DNA from: Planobispora longispora
Lineage (GTDB): Bacteria > Actinomycetota > Actinomycetes > Streptosporangiales > Streptosporangiaceae
NCBI RefSeq assembly: GCF_016863135.1
Contig: NZ_BOOH01000039.1
Span: 62,001 to 126,000, forward strand
DNA length: 64,000 nt
Reading direction: 5' to 3'
In this document: piece by piece, positions 16,072 to 24,812 of the stretch
Numbering within the stretch: position 1 is the stretch's first letter
Layout: each line of letters begins with the position of its first letter
Position numbers and translations under genes: made by a program
The notes under the pieces: generated by a model
Database searches by the model: none
What the model saw: only the letters and a program-made list of their open reading frames with translations
Told to the model about the DNA's origin: nothing

Positions 16072-17739
16072 TCAGGAGATCGGGATCCCGGGGACCGACC
16101 CGATGCCCTCCGCCTCGAGTGTCACCGTCTTCACCCCGTCGGCCGGAGCGGGATAGTAGACGTAGGATCTGAGACTCTCCCCGGGGTCGAGTGCCATCAT
16201 GGGGCTCTCCGCGAAGCCGGTCTCGTTGAACCTCACCGGGTGATACCTGGCTCCGGTGGCGGGCTCCACCAGCGTGAAGGCGCCGAAATCGGCCGCCCGG
16301 GAGAACTCGTACTGCCAGCCGACGAACGGCTCGGGGGCGGGCTGGAACCACGCCGTGCCCGAGTTCACCACGTCGAAGGCCGCCACGATGTAGGCGCCGT
16401 CCCGGTAGAACGGGTGGAAGTCCACCCGCAGCTCGCCGCCCTCGTGCGCGAGGGTCTTGGTCAGCGAGCCGACCACCGGGCCGGGGTCGGCGCGGAAGGG
16501 GGCCGGCTCGCGTGTCGATCCCCTGACATCGTCCGCCGACGGCCCGGCCGTGGTGGTGACGTCCGGCCCCTGCTGCTTGATCTGGTAGGAGATCTCCACC
16601 CGGCGGTTGCGCGCCCTTCCCTCCGGGTTGTCGCCTCCGTCCTGCTTCTCGTTCCTGGCGATCGGCTCCTTCTCGCCCTTGCCGGCCACCTCGTACCGGT
16701 AGCCGGTGCCCAGCTCACGGGCGAAATAGGCCTGTACGGCCCGCGCACGCCTGATCGAGAGGGCCTCGTTGTAGGAGTCCGATCCCTTGGCGTCGGTGTG
16801 GCCCTCGATGACGACCGGCGGCTTGGCCGGGTCGGCCCGCCGCCGCGTCTCCTCGACCACCTCGTCGAGTACGGCGGCGGCCTCGGCCGACAGCTTCGCC
16901 TGGTCGAAGGCGAACAGCACGTCGGTGCGGAGCCCGATCGTCTCCGTGGCGCCTTCCTGGGTGGTCGTCCGCTGCGGGGTCTCCACCAGTTCCTGCAGGT
17001 CGGCCACCCAGGACCAGACGTTGCCCGAGGGCAGGACCACCGGCCACCGGTGCTCCGATCCGGCCGTGGGCTCGGCGCTGCTCCCGGGCTCGGCGCTGGG
17101 CTCGGAGGCGCCCTCGGTGACCGGTACCCCGGTCATCGGCTCCATCACGAAATCCGGGGCCACGGTGATCTGCTCGACTTCCGGGGGCAGCGGCGGGAAA
17201 TACACCTCGACCGGGTAACGCACCCCCGGCCGGAAGTCATCGGCGAATTTCTCGTCGAAATCGAGCCTGTTCCGGGTCCCGAAAGCGATGCCTTCCCAGT
17301 CGTTCTCCCGCAGGGTGAAGTACATTTTCCGGCCCACCGGGTCCAGCAGCCGGAACCTGGCGAAGCCGACGTTGTAGGGGGTGGGGACCTCGTAGCCGAA
17401 GTTGCCGCTGGCGGCCTTGTCAGGCTGCGTCGTGGTGATCTCCATCTTCAGCGCGGTGAGCGTGGGATGGCGCTCGATCGCCTTCACCTCCACCTTGAAC
17501 GGGGCGGAGAGGTGATAGTCGAGCACGGCGTCCCGTACGTAGGAACCCGCCGAGGGCCGGCCTGCGGGCGAGGCGGACGGCGATTGCGAGGCCGATGGCG
17601 ATCCCGGGGCCGATGGCGGTTCCGAGGCCGGTGCCGTCGGTCCTGGTGAGGCCTGCGGCGTCGCCGGGGTGGTGCAACCGCCGAGTACGGCCACCGCGAG
17701 CGCCGTCGACACTCCTCGCATGACGTGCATGACGCGCAT
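16072..17739 (-). CDS. OmpA-like lipoprotein with two flanking beta domains
   Basis: A 555-aa predicted lipoprotein. ATG 17739 is chosen because GGGAG lies about 9 nt upstream; the lipobox VLGGC gives lipidation at Cys22. A Ser/Pro/Ala-rich tether follows. Residues about 60-240 form a beta-rich domain. A central OmpA C-terminal domain (about 280-390) includes DVLFAFDQAKLS, IEGHTDAKGSDSYN and RARNRRVEISY, the peptidoglycan-binding signature. Residues 410-555 form a second beta-rich domain (FHPFYRDGAYIVAAFDVVN, then MALDPGESLRSYVYYPAPAD) that resembles the first and also the separate lipoprotein at 33782-34339. It probably anchors the envelope to peptidoglycan. OmpA in mid-protein is unusual. 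Confidence 0.88.
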   Translation of the reverse strand: MRVMHVMRGVSTALAVAVLGGCTTPATPQASPGPTAPASEPPSAPGSPSASQSPSASPAGRPSAGSYVRDAVLDYHLSAPFKVEVKAIERHPTLTALKMEITTTQPDKAASGNFGYEVPTPYNVGFARFRLLDPVGRKMYFTLRENDWEGIAFGTRNRLDFDEKFADDFRPGVRYPVEVYFPPLPPEVEQITVAPDFVMEPMTGVPVTEGASEPSAEPGSSAEPTAGSEHRWPVVLPSGNVWSWVADLQELVETPQRTTTQEGATETIGLRTDVLFAFDQAKLSAEAAAVLDEVVEETRRRADPAKPPVVIEGHTDAKGSDSYNEALSIRRARAVQAYFARELGTGYRYEVAGKGEKEPIARNEKQDGGDNPEGRARNRRVEISYQIKQQGPDVTTTAGPSADDVRGSTREPAPFRADPGPVVGSLTKTLAHEGGELRVDFHPFYRDGAYIVAAFDVVNSGTAWFQPAPEPFVGWQYEFSRAADFGAFTLVEPATGARYHPVRFNETGFAESPMMALDPGESLRSYVYYPAPADGVKTVTLEAEGIGSVPGIPIS

Positions 17740-17919
17740 GGCTTCCGTCTCCCGCGTAGGGGTCACGACGGGAAATCATGCTAACGAAGACAATTCCCAT
17801 GATCTACAGCCGACCGCCGCGGCGCGTATGCAGTCCGGGCAGATGTACCGATCGCACCGGCCATAGCCGTACACCCATACACCCGGACACCTCGGTCCGC
17901 ACCGCGGCGTGCGTGGAGG
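17740..17919 (-). other. Upstream region of the OmpA-like gene
   Basis: About 180 nt between two minus-strand genes, with an AT-richer patch (around 17775-17800) that probably carries the OmpA gene promoter. No gene was seen. Confidence 0.4.
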
Positions 17920-18273
17920 TCAGCCCTCCGTTCTGGAGGGTCTGAGGGGGTCGTGCCCGACCGCCATCAGGGCCCGGCGGCGCTCGTCGTCCCGCACGTT
18001 GGCGGAGGCGTGGGCCTCGGCGTCCTCGGCGACGCCGATGACGCGCCGCATCGTCTCGATGTCGTCCGAGGTGAGATCGACCTTGCGCTTTCCGAGGATG
18101 TTCAGCACCTCGCGGCCGAGGCCGGGCATCCACTGGCCGGGGTCGGCGGGGGAGGCGTCCTCGCCGGAGCCGGCAGCCATCAGGAAGGCCCGCAGTTCCT
18201 CCGACGTCATGTTCACGAAGTCGTGGAACTCCTGCCACAGCCGGTCGAGGTCCGGATCGGAACGGTCGGTCAT
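17920..18273 (-). CDS. DUF3140 family protein
   Basis: A 117-aa acidic protein with the DUF3140 pattern: LWQEFHDFVNMTSEELRAFL at the N-terminus, then LGREVLNILGKRK, then LTSDDIETMRRVI. The family is small, cytosolic and widespread in actinobacteria. Its function is not established, although it is often found near stress genes. The ATG at 18273 is preceded by CAGGAGAGCACC, a good ribosome binding site. It appears to be monocistronic. Confidence 0.85.
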   Translation of the reverse strand: MTDRSDPDLDRLWQEFHDFVNMTSEELRAFLMAAGSGEDASPADPGQWMPGLGREVLNILGKRKVDLTSDDIETMRRVIGVAEDAEAHASANVRDDERRRALMAVGHDPLRPSRTEG

Positions 18274-18529
18274 GGTGCTCTCCTGTCTCGTACGGGGTCC
18301 GGTACGGCTACCGCGCGGGACCCGGCACGGCCTCGCCCCCGGGTACGGGCTGCGAGAACCGCGGGCTCGGCTCCCGTCCCCTCACCGGACGTCCCGTTCC
18401 CGGCGACCGCCGGGAAACGCACCAAATGCCGACAAATAGCCATATCTTGCCAACACTTCAACGAATCCCCGCGAAGAGCTCACCGGCCTCCGCGAAGCGC
18501 GCACCGCCCCCGCACAGCGCACCGGCCGT
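18274..18529 (-). other. Intergenic region upstream of the DUF3140 gene
   Basis: These 256 nt carry an AT-rich island near 18425-18470 in otherwise very GC-rich DNA, a plausible promoter area. No gene was seen. Confidence 0.4.
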
Positions 18530-19804
18530 TCACACCGCGGTCGGGAACGTCTCCAGCTCCTCTTCCTCCGGCGGCTCGTCGTGCAGCGGGTGCAGCGCCT
18601 CGCTCCGGTCCAGCCACAGGAACGCGTCGTAGCGGCGGCCGAGCACCGTCGGGACGTAGTTCCCCCACCTCTCCCGGTCGGGGCGGTAGACCACCCCGAT
18701 GGCGCGGTGGCTCGCCGGCCGGTCGTACCAGTCGGGCCGCCGCCCGGCCGGGGGCACGACGAACAGCGCCCGTTCCAGCCCGGTGGCGTGCAGCAGGGAC
18801 TCCAGCGAGGCGGACCTGGCCGGCGGGACCCGCATCACCTGGGCGGGGGCGCCCCACCGTTCCGCCGCCACCACCGTGCCCTCGTACGTCCCGAACCCGA
18901 CCAGCACCACGTCGTCGCCGTGCCGTTCCCGGGCCAGCTGCCCGAGGTTGGTCATCCCGGCGGCGGCCATGTCGGTGGCGCGGGCGTCGCCGACGTGCGT
19001 GTTGTGCGCCCAGACGACCCCCCGGGCGCCGTCGCCGTAGAAGCCGGCCAGCCGGTCGAGGGTGTCGGCCATGTGGACGTCGCGGACGTTCCACGACTCG
19101 GGACCGCCCCGGACCATGGCCCGGTAGTACTCCTCCGCCCCGGCCACCACCTCGGCGTTCTGCCGTACGGCGAAGCCCGCCTCGTCCTGCGGGGCCGCGG
19201 CGCTCACCGCCGACAACATCCCGACGACCTCCTTCTCGCAGGAGTCGGGGAGCAGCCGCATGGCCAGGCCGTACTGCTGCGGGTCGTGCCCGTAGGCCTC
19301 GAAGCAGAGCAGCGCGCCCAGGACCGCGTCGAGCTGCTCGGGCAGGTGCCGGAGCGCGTAGCGGCGCACGGCCCGCAGCGAGTCCCACAGGCTGTAGACG
19401 TCCAGCCCGTGGAAGCCGCAGCGGCGTCCCTGCGGCTGGGACTCGTTCCACCGGCGCAGCCAGCGGCAGAAGTCCACGACCTCCTCGTTGGCCCACATGA
19501 ACGTGGGCCAGCGGGCGAAGCCGTACAGGGCGTCGTAGGGATCCTCGGCGCCGTCCCGGGTGACGGAGCGGTGCACCCGGTCGCAGTCGGGCCAGTCGCC
19601 CTCGACCCCGACGAACCGGAAGCCCTTCTCCGCGATCAGGCGGCAGGTGAGCGCCGCCCGCCAGGAGTAGAAGTTCTGGGTGCCGTGGCTCGCCTCGCCG
19701 ATGAGGACGTAGCGCGCGTCGCCGACGCGTTCGAGGAGCGGGTCGAGGTCGTCCGGGGCGGCCAGGGGCAGGGCCGACCGCCTGATCTCGTCGGGAGCCG
19801 TCAC
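18530..19804 (-). CDS. Erythromycin esterase family protein
   Basis: A 424-aa protein started at GTG 19804 with GGAGGAG just upstream. The family pattern is clear: YVLIGEASHGTQNFYSWRA (Glu and His of the EreA-like active site), FVGVEGDWPDCDRVH, VVDFCRWLRRW, VVWAHNTHVGDARATDM and a C-terminal YDAFLWLD. Ere enzymes hydrolyse macrolide lactones, but most chromosomal relatives have unknown substrates. Many sit in general-stress gene sets, and nothing here shows resistance. It lies 65 bp downstream of the MpaB-like gene on the same strand and may be cotranscribed with it. Confidence 0.9.
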   Translation of the reverse strand: MTAPDEIRRSALPLAAPDDLDPLLERVGDARYVLIGEASHGTQNFYSWRAALTCRLIAEKGFRFVGVEGDWPDCDRVHRSVTRDGAEDPYDALYGFARWPTFMWANEEVVDFCRWLRRWNESQPQGRRCGFHGLDVYSLWDSLRAVRRYALRHLPEQLDAVLGALLCFEAYGHDPQQYGLAMRLLPDSCEKEVVGMLSAVSAAAPQDEAGFAVRQNAEVVAGAEEYYRAMVRGGPESWNVRDVHMADTLDRLAGFYGDGARGVVWAHNTHVGDARATDMAAAGMTNLGQLARERHGDDVVLVGFGTYEGTVVAAERWGAPAQVMRVPPARSASLESLLHATGLERALFVVPPAGRRPDWYDRPASHRAIGVVYRPDRERWGNYVPTVLGRRYDAFLWLDRSEALHPLHDEPPEEEELETFPTAV

Positions 19805-19869
19805 TGCTCCTCCTCCCCCGGAGCGCCGGCGGACCCCGGCGGGTTCCTCCCGGAGCCCCGGGGGATGTC

Positions 19870-20688
19870 CTACCCGGCCCGGGCGGCCCCATGCGAGGGG
19901 CGCCGCGCGGCGAACCTCCTGCGCATCTCGTACAGGTAGTAGTCGCGGGGGAGGGTCCGCACCCGCATGGGCAGGCGCGGGTAGACGGCGGCCAGCGTCC
20001 GCATGAGCAGGGTGAAGCGCGCCTGCCGGAGGGGGGACCAGTGCCAGCCGTACTGCCTGCGGATCGGCTCGGGCATCAGGCCCGCGGTGATGAGCCGGAT
20101 CGCCGGCAGTCCCGGGCGCGTGTACCAGGGCAGGGCCGTGGGGTTGAGCACCTGGTCGGCGACGGCCCGCGAGGCGTCGCTGATCTCCAGCGTGTTGAGC
20201 ATGTCCGCGTAGTAGACCCGGAAGTCGGGGTAGGTCGCCGGGAGCAGCTCGGGTGGGCAGCCGAGGATGGTGGCGAAGACCTTCGACTGCTCGTAGTACG
20301 CGGCCAGCTCGGCGGCGCTCAGCTTCCGGAAGAGGCTCTCGTAGACGTGCACGCCCGTGGCGAAGAGGGTGGCGGCGACCCAGACCTGGAGCTCGGGGTC
20401 GTTGGCGCGGTAGTCGGGCCCGGTCACCTTGTCGTGCATGCGCGTCACGACGGCGCTCAGCGTCTCGGCTTCCTCGCGGGTGCCCCACGACACGGCGTAG
20501 ACCCACTGCATGGTGCCCCGGAGCCGGCCGAGGGGGTCCTGGGCGGTGTAGCTGTGGTCGTAGACGCCCTGGGCCACCTTGGGGTGGGCCGTCTGCAGCA
20601 GTGACGCCGCCCCGCCGGCGGCGATCAGGATGCCTTCCCGGGCGACGAGGCGGATCAGGTCGTCATCCTTGAACAGTCCGTTGCTCAT
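19870..20688 (-). CDS. MpaB-type oxygenase (DUF2236 family)
   Basis: A 272-aa protein of the MpaB/DUF2236 family, related to the latex-clearing protein fold. Recognisable segments are LIAAGGAASLLQTAHPKVAQGVYDHS (with the family His), TMQWVYAVSWGT, RMHDKVTG and VWVAATLFATGVHVYE. It is a predicted haem-binding oxygenase of unknown substrate. The start ATG 20688 is divergent from the diguanylate cyclase gene. A 6-4-6 inverted repeat lies 12 bp upstream (20700-20715), so repression by a TetR-type protein is likely, although no such regulator is adjacent. The downstream neighbour is the erythromycin-esterase-like gene. Confidence 0.88.
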   Translation of the reverse strand: MSNGLFKDDDLIRLVAREGILIAAGGAASLLQTAHPKVAQGVYDHSYTAQDPLGRLRGTMQWVYAVSWGTREEAETLSAVVTRMHDKVTGPDYRANDPELQVWVAATLFATGVHVYESLFRKLSAAELAAYYEQSKVFATILGCPPELLPATYPDFRVYYADMLNTLEISDASRAVADQVLNPTALPWYTRPGLPAIRLITAGLMPEPIRRQYGWHWSPLRQARFTLLMRTLAAVYPRLPMRVRTLPRDYYLYEMRRRFAARRPSHGAARAG

Positions 20689-20699
20689 GCAATCATCGT

Positions 20700-20715
20700 A
20701 AGTAAGCCATTACTT
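20700..20715. promoter_or_regulatory. 16-bp inverted repeat upstream of the MpaB-like gene
   Basis: AAGTAA and TTACTT are separated by GCCA. The repeat is AT-rich in a GC-rich background and lies just upstream of the oxygenase start, typical of a dimeric repressor site. Confidence 0.5.
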
Positions 20716-20882
20716 CTCGACAAGGGTTCACCCGGACCATCGGCAGGCGACCGGCCTCATCCAGGGAAACCTCCGGGGAAACACCGGGAGGAGAAGAAAA
20801 CGCCGTGCGAACTCCTCAGGTCGGAGGGTCGCCGTCCCGATGGGGACCAGGAGGTTCACGGGACACGCACGGAGGGATCAGG

Positions 20883-22520
20883 ATGCTGGGGTTGCCGTTC
20901 CTGGTCCTGCTTTTCATGCTCGCCACGGCCGTGGGCGCCGCGGTGACCGCCGTCGGCTGGCGGCGGCGCAAGGCGGCGCCCGCGGTCGCCGCGCTGGCGC
21001 TCCTGTCCGCGGCGATCGTGGTGTGGTCCGCGGCGGACGCCCTCGCCTTCCTGATCCACGACCCCGTGGTCGGCCACGTGGTGAGGGTGGTCAAGTTCCT
21101 CGGCGTGTGCGCCATCCCGGCGGGATTCTTCTGCCTCTCCCACGCCGTGCTCGACCGCGCGTGGCGGCTGTCGCGCCGTACCGCCCTGCTCCTGGTGATC
21201 GAGCCGGTGCTCATCCTGGCCGTGAACGTGACCGACCCCTGGCACCACCTGTTCTTCCTGCCGCCCGACCCGGCCGATCCCGTCACCTTCACCAGGCCCG
21301 GCTTCGCTCCCCTGTTCTGGGTGCACACCGCCTACAGCTACCTCCTGATCGGCTCCGGCCTGGCGCGGCTGGTCCGGGGGTGGGTGCGGGGTCCCCGCCT
21401 CCAGCGCAGGCTGTACGGCGTCGTCCTGCTGGGCTGCCTCCTGCCGGGCCTGGCCAACGTCGTCGCCATCGCCTGGGGCGACTACGCCACGGACCTGACG
21501 CCCATCGGCTTCTGCGTCACCGCGGTCGCCACCTACTGGGCGCTCGTCCACCACTCGCTGCCCGAGCTGATCCCCGTGGCGCGGGATCGCGTCTTCGACC
21601 TGATCGGTGACACGGTCACCACCCTCGACGCCTCCGGCCGGCTCCTCGACCTCAACTCCGCCGCCGAGCAGATGCTCCGGCAGCTGGCGCCCGACCTGCC
21701 CGACCGGCTCGTCGGGTACTCCTTCGAGAAGGAGTTCGGCGGGCTGCCGCCCCCCGACGGCGGGGAGACCGACCTGATCCTCACCGACCGCGAGGGGCGG
21801 CGGCTGGAGCTGAACGTGCGCACCAGCCCGCTCCACGACAACCGGAGCCAGCGCGTCGGCTGGGTCATGGTGGCCCGGGACGTCACCGCGATCAACGGTC
21901 AGCGGCGGGAGCTGGAGCAGGCCAACGCCCGGCTGCACGAGCAGCTGCGCACCATCGAGCTGCTCCGGGCCGATCTGGCCGAGCAGGCGGTGCGCGATGC
22001 GCTGACCGGGCTGTACAACCGCCGCTATCTGCTGGAGGCGCTGGAGCGGCTGGCGGCCGAGTGCGCGGTGCGGAGCCGGCCGTTGAGCCTGGCGCTGCTG
22101 GATGTCGACCATTTCAAACAGGTCAACGACCGTTACGGGCACGCGGCCGGGGACGAGGTGCTGGTGCGGTTCGCCCGGTGTCTGGCCGAGGAGGCGGAGG
22201 GCACGGCCGGGGCCGGGGTGGTGGCGGCGCGTTACGGCGGGGAGGAGTTCGTGCTGGTGTTTGCGGGGGCCGACGGGGCGGCGGCGCGGGCGCGGGTGGA
22301 GGCGTTGCGGGTGCGGGTGGCCGCCGAGCCGGTGCGGACCGGGGGGCGGTCGGTGCCGGTGACCTTCAGTGCGGGGGTGGCGTGCCTGGCGGGCGGGCAG
22401 AGCCTGGAAGGGCTGCTGCACGCCGCCGACGAGGCGTTGTACGCCGCCAAGCGCGCGGGCCGCAACCGGGTCGAACCCGCCGCGGTTGCGGACGATCACG
22501 CGTCCGGAACGGCGGCGTGA
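20883..22520 (+). CDS. Diguanylate cyclase with 7TM, PAS and GGDEF domains
   Basis: A 545-aa membrane protein started at ATG 20883, preceded by GGAGGGATCAGG; the frame extends upstream without support. Residues 1-220 form the seven-helix N-terminal sensor seen in many actinobacterial kinases and cyclases. A PAS domain follows (about 235-340, DLIGDTVTTLDASGRLLDLN), then a short coiled coil (RRELEQANARLHEQLRTIEL). The GGDEF domain has DALTGLYNRRYLLEALERL and the active loop RYGGEEFVLVF (GGEEF at 452-456). It should make cyclic di-GMP. I see no RxxD inhibitory site with confidence. The gene is divergent from the MpaB-like gene, and its ligand is unknown. Confidence 0.92.
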   Translation: MLGLPFLVLLFMLATAVGAAVTAVGWRRRKAAPAVAALALLSAAIVVWSAADALAFLIHDPVVGHVVRVVKFLGVCAIPAGFFCLSHAVLDRAWRLSRRTALLLVIEPVLILAVNVTDPWHHLFFLPPDPADPVTFTRPGFAPLFWVHTAYSYLLIGSGLARLVRGWVRGPRLQRRLYGVVLLGCLLPGLANVVAIAWGDYATDLTPIGFCVTAVATYWALVHHSLPELIPVARDRVFDLIGDTVTTLDASGRLLDLNSAAEQMLRQLAPDLPDRLVGYSFEKEFGGLPPPDGGETDLILTDREGRRLELNVRTSPLHDNRSQRVGWVMVARDVTAINGQRRELEQANARLHEQLRTIELLRADLAEQAVRDALTGLYNRRYLLEALERLAAECAVRSRPLSLALLDVDHFKQVNDRYGHAAGDEVLVRFARCLAEEAEGTAGAGVVAARYGGEEFVLVFAGADGAAARARVEALRVRVAAEPVRTGGRSVPVTFSAGVACLAGGQSLEGLLHAADEALYAAKRAGRNRVEPAAVADDHASGTAA

Positions 22521-22532
22521 CGCCTTCCCTCG

Positions 22533-22595
22533 GGGACGCGCCCCAACCTCTCAGGGACGCGCCCCGACTTCTCAGGGACGCGCCTCGATGACCAG
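22533..22595. repeat. 21-bp tandem repeat spanning the methyltransferase stop
   Basis: GGGACGCGCC recurs at 22533, 22554 and 22575, a 21-bp period. The copy at 22575 encodes the last codons (EARP and stop, minus strand) of the methyltransferase, and the others are echoes beyond the stop. Confidence 0.8.
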
Positions 22596-23627
22596 GTTGT
22601 ACTCCGTGGTCAGCGCCGCCCGGACCCGGCTGAACCCGGCCTGGGCGAGCACCTCGCCCAGGCGCTCGGCGCCCGCCTGGGCGCCCAGCCCGAGCCCGGG
22701 CTCCCCCGACAGCGAGTGGGGCACGCACAGGAACGTCGAGGCGTTGTAGTAGCTCATCGAGACCGGGTTGCCAATCCGGTCCTCCAGCCGGTCGGCCGCC
22801 GCGGGCTCGACCAGGAGCAGGGTTCCGTCCTCCGCCAGGCTCTCCCGGGCCCGCCGGGCGGCCGTCACCGGGTCGCTCATGTCGTGCAGGGCGTCGAAGA
22901 AGCAGATCAGATCCCACGGGCCGACGGCGTCCTCGGCGGCGTCTCCGACGTGGAAGTGCACGCGGGCGTCCACCCCCGCCTTGCGCGCGGCCTGGTGCGC
23001 GGCCTCGATCGAGGACTCGTGGTAGTCGATCCCCTCGAACCGCGAGGCGGGGAACGCCTCGGCCATGAGGATCGTCGAGGTGCCGTGCCCGCAGCCGACG
23101 TCCAGGACGCGGGCCCCGGCGCGGAGCCGGTCGACCACGCCGTCCAGGGCCGGCAGCCACTGGTCCACCAGCGACATCCGGTAGAGCGGGCCGAAGAAGC
23201 GCGACACGCCGGTGAACAGCCGCGCGTCGTGCCGGTGCCACCCGAAGCCCTCACCGGTGCGGAAGGCCTCGGCGATCCCGTCGGCCGCGAGCCAGATGGC
23301 GGCCGCGATCTCGATCTGCCCGGACAGCGAGGTGACGGCCTCGTCGTCGGCCAGCACCGCGGCGTGCTCGGCGGGGAGCTCGAACCCGCCGGTCGCGGGG
23401 TCGTAGTCCAGGTGTCCCGCGACGGCCTGTGTGGACAGCCACTCGCGCAGGTACCGCTCCGCCAGGCCGGTGCGCCCGGCGAGCTCCGCGCTGGTCAGGG
23501 AGCCGGCCCCGGCCATGACTCGGAAGATCCCGAGCAGGTCTCCGAGGTAGTTGGAGAGGCTGAGGCTCGCGCCGAGCCCCTCCTGGGCGATCTGGGCGTG
23601 GAACGCCTCGAGCTTGGTGAGGTCCAT
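22572..23627 (-). CDS. SAM-dependent methyltransferase with N-terminal winged helix
   Basis: A 351-aa class I methyltransferase. The N-terminal 80-90 residues form a dimerising winged helix (LTSAELAGRTGLAERYLREWL) of the kind found in actinobacterial small-molecule methyltransferases. The Rossmann core follows, with motif I ARVLDVGCGHGTSTILMAEAFP near 175, the acidic end FEGIDYHESSIEAA, and motif IV DLICFFDALHDMSDP. The C-terminal part (YYNASTFLCVPHSL) supplies a substrate lid. The substrate is unknown, and no biosynthetic genes flank it. It converges with the diguanylate cyclase gene; the stop region is repeated downstream. Confidence 0.88.
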   Translation of the reverse strand: MDLTKLEAFHAQIAQEGLGASLSLSNYLGDLLGIFRVMAGAGSLTSAELAGRTGLAERYLREWLSTQAVAGHLDYDPATGGFELPAEHAAVLADDEAVTSLSGQIEIAAAIWLAADGIAEAFRTGEGFGWHRHDARLFTGVSRFFGPLYRMSLVDQWLPALDGVVDRLRAGARVLDVGCGHGTSTILMAEAFPASRFEGIDYHESSIEAAHQAARKAGVDARVHFHVGDAAEDAVGPWDLICFFDALHDMSDPVTAARRARESLAEDGTLLLVEPAAADRLEDRIGNPVSMSYYNASTFLCVPHSLSGEPGLGLGAQAGAERLGEVLAQAGFSRVRAALTTEYNLVIEARP

Positions 23628-23736
23628 GGTCTCTTTCCTCCCGTTGGTCGTCGTACCTCAAGGAGGATCGGGGACCGCGCTGCCACGGCCCTGTCGCCCG
23701 GCTGTCACCCGCCTTCCGTCACCCGCCGATCGCCTG

Positions 23737-24735
23737 TTACCCGGTGTCCATCTTCCGGGTGTCGCGGGGCTCGACGTAGGGCTCCTTCTCCGGCGGATGC
23801 CCGTCCTCGATGGCGCGGGCGCGGGCCAGCTCGGCGTCGAACTCCACGCCGAGCAGCACGGCGATGTTGGTGATCCACAGCCAGATCAGGAAGACGATGA
23901 CGCCGGCGAAGGCGGCGTACGTCTTGGCGTAGGAGCCGAAGTTGGCCACGTAGAACCCGAACGCCGCGGAGGCGATGATCCACAGGATGACGGCGAGCAT
24001 GCTGCCGGGGGTGACCCAGCGGAAGCCCGGGTGCGCCACGTTGGGCGCGGCCCAGTACAGCAGGGCGAGCACCAGCATCACGGCGAGCACCAGGACCGGC
24101 CACTTGACGATGTTCCAGACCGTCACCGCGGTATCGCCCAGGCCGAGCATCTTTCCCGCCTGCTCGGCGAGCCCGCCGGTGAACGTCACGGCGACCGCTC
24201 CGGCCGCGGTCAGAATGATCAGGACGGTGGTGATGGCCAGCCGCAGCGGCAGGGTCTTCCAGATGGGCCTGCCCTCGGGCATCTCGTACATGATGTTGGC
24301 GGCCCGCATGAAAGCCGCCACATAGCCCGAGGCCGACCAGAGCGCGACGGCGATACCGATGATCACGGCGATCCCGGCGCCGGGCTGGCTCCCCCTCAGG
24401 TTCTCGAGGAACGAGCCGATGATCTGCGTGGCGGGGCTGGAGGGCAGCGCCTCCAGGTTTTCGATGAGCGAGTCGATCGCCGTCTTGCCGAACAGGCCGA
24501 GCAACGAGACCATGGCCAGCAGCGCAGGGAAGATCGACAGCACCGCGTAGTAGGTGAGCGCGGCGGCCCAGTCGGTGAGCTTGTCCTGTTGGAACTCCTT
24601 GACGGTGCGTTTGAGCACTCCCCACCACGACTGCTTGGGCAGCTCGGTCGGGCCTTCGGGGGGTGTGTCACGGTCACTTCCGCGAACCGTTCCGGCGGAA
24701 GATCGTCTGCTGTCGTCGTGTGTCATCGGATGCAC
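23737..24735 (-). CDS. YihY/BrkB family membrane protein
   Basis: A 332-aa inner-membrane protein with six predicted helices. Family landmarks are LTDWAAALTYYAVLSIFPALLA near the first helix, IGIAVALWSASGYVAAFMRA, and the LIWLWITNIAVLLGVEFDAE segment near the C-terminus. The C-terminal tail is charged and cytosolic. BrkB/YihY proteins are of uncertain function; transport or a permeability role has been proposed. It lies 77 bp downstream of the DUF3618 gene on the same strand and may be cotranscribed. Met4 (24726) is an alternative start. Confidence 0.88.
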   Translation of the reverse strand: MHPMTHDDSRRSSAGTVRGSDRDTPPEGPTELPKQSWWGVLKRTVKEFQQDKLTDWAAALTYYAVLSIFPALLAMVSLLGLFGKTAIDSLIENLEALPSSPATQIIGSFLENLRGSQPGAGIAVIIGIAVALWSASGYVAAFMRAANIMYEMPEGRPIWKTLPLRLAITTVLIILTAAGAVAVTFTGGLAEQAGKMLGLGDTAVTVWNIVKWPVLVLAVMLVLALLYWAAPNVAHPGFRWVTPGSMLAVILWIIASAAFGFYVANFGSYAKTYAAFAGVIVFLIWLWITNIAVLLGVEFDAELARARAIEDGHPPEKEPYVEPRDTRKMDTG

Positions 24736-24812
24736 CGTTTCCGGAGTGGAAGCCGTCGCCGCTCCGCCCCCGTCGGAGGCGGAGCGGCGAGGATGGACGG
24801 ACGGCTACGGGG

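Noticed and set aside
16054-17649. 531-aa plus frame over the OmpA-like lipoprotein
   Set aside because: Antisense shadow of a gene with clear lipobox and OmpA motifs on the minus strand.
18530-19804. Macrolide resistance gene
   Set aside because: Only family-level similarity to erythromycin esterase; most chromosomal members have other, unknown substrates.
17953-19939. Long plus frames over DUF3140 and erythromycin-esterase genes
   Set aside because: Arg/Pro-rich shadows; the minus-strand genes show family motifs and ribosome binding sites.
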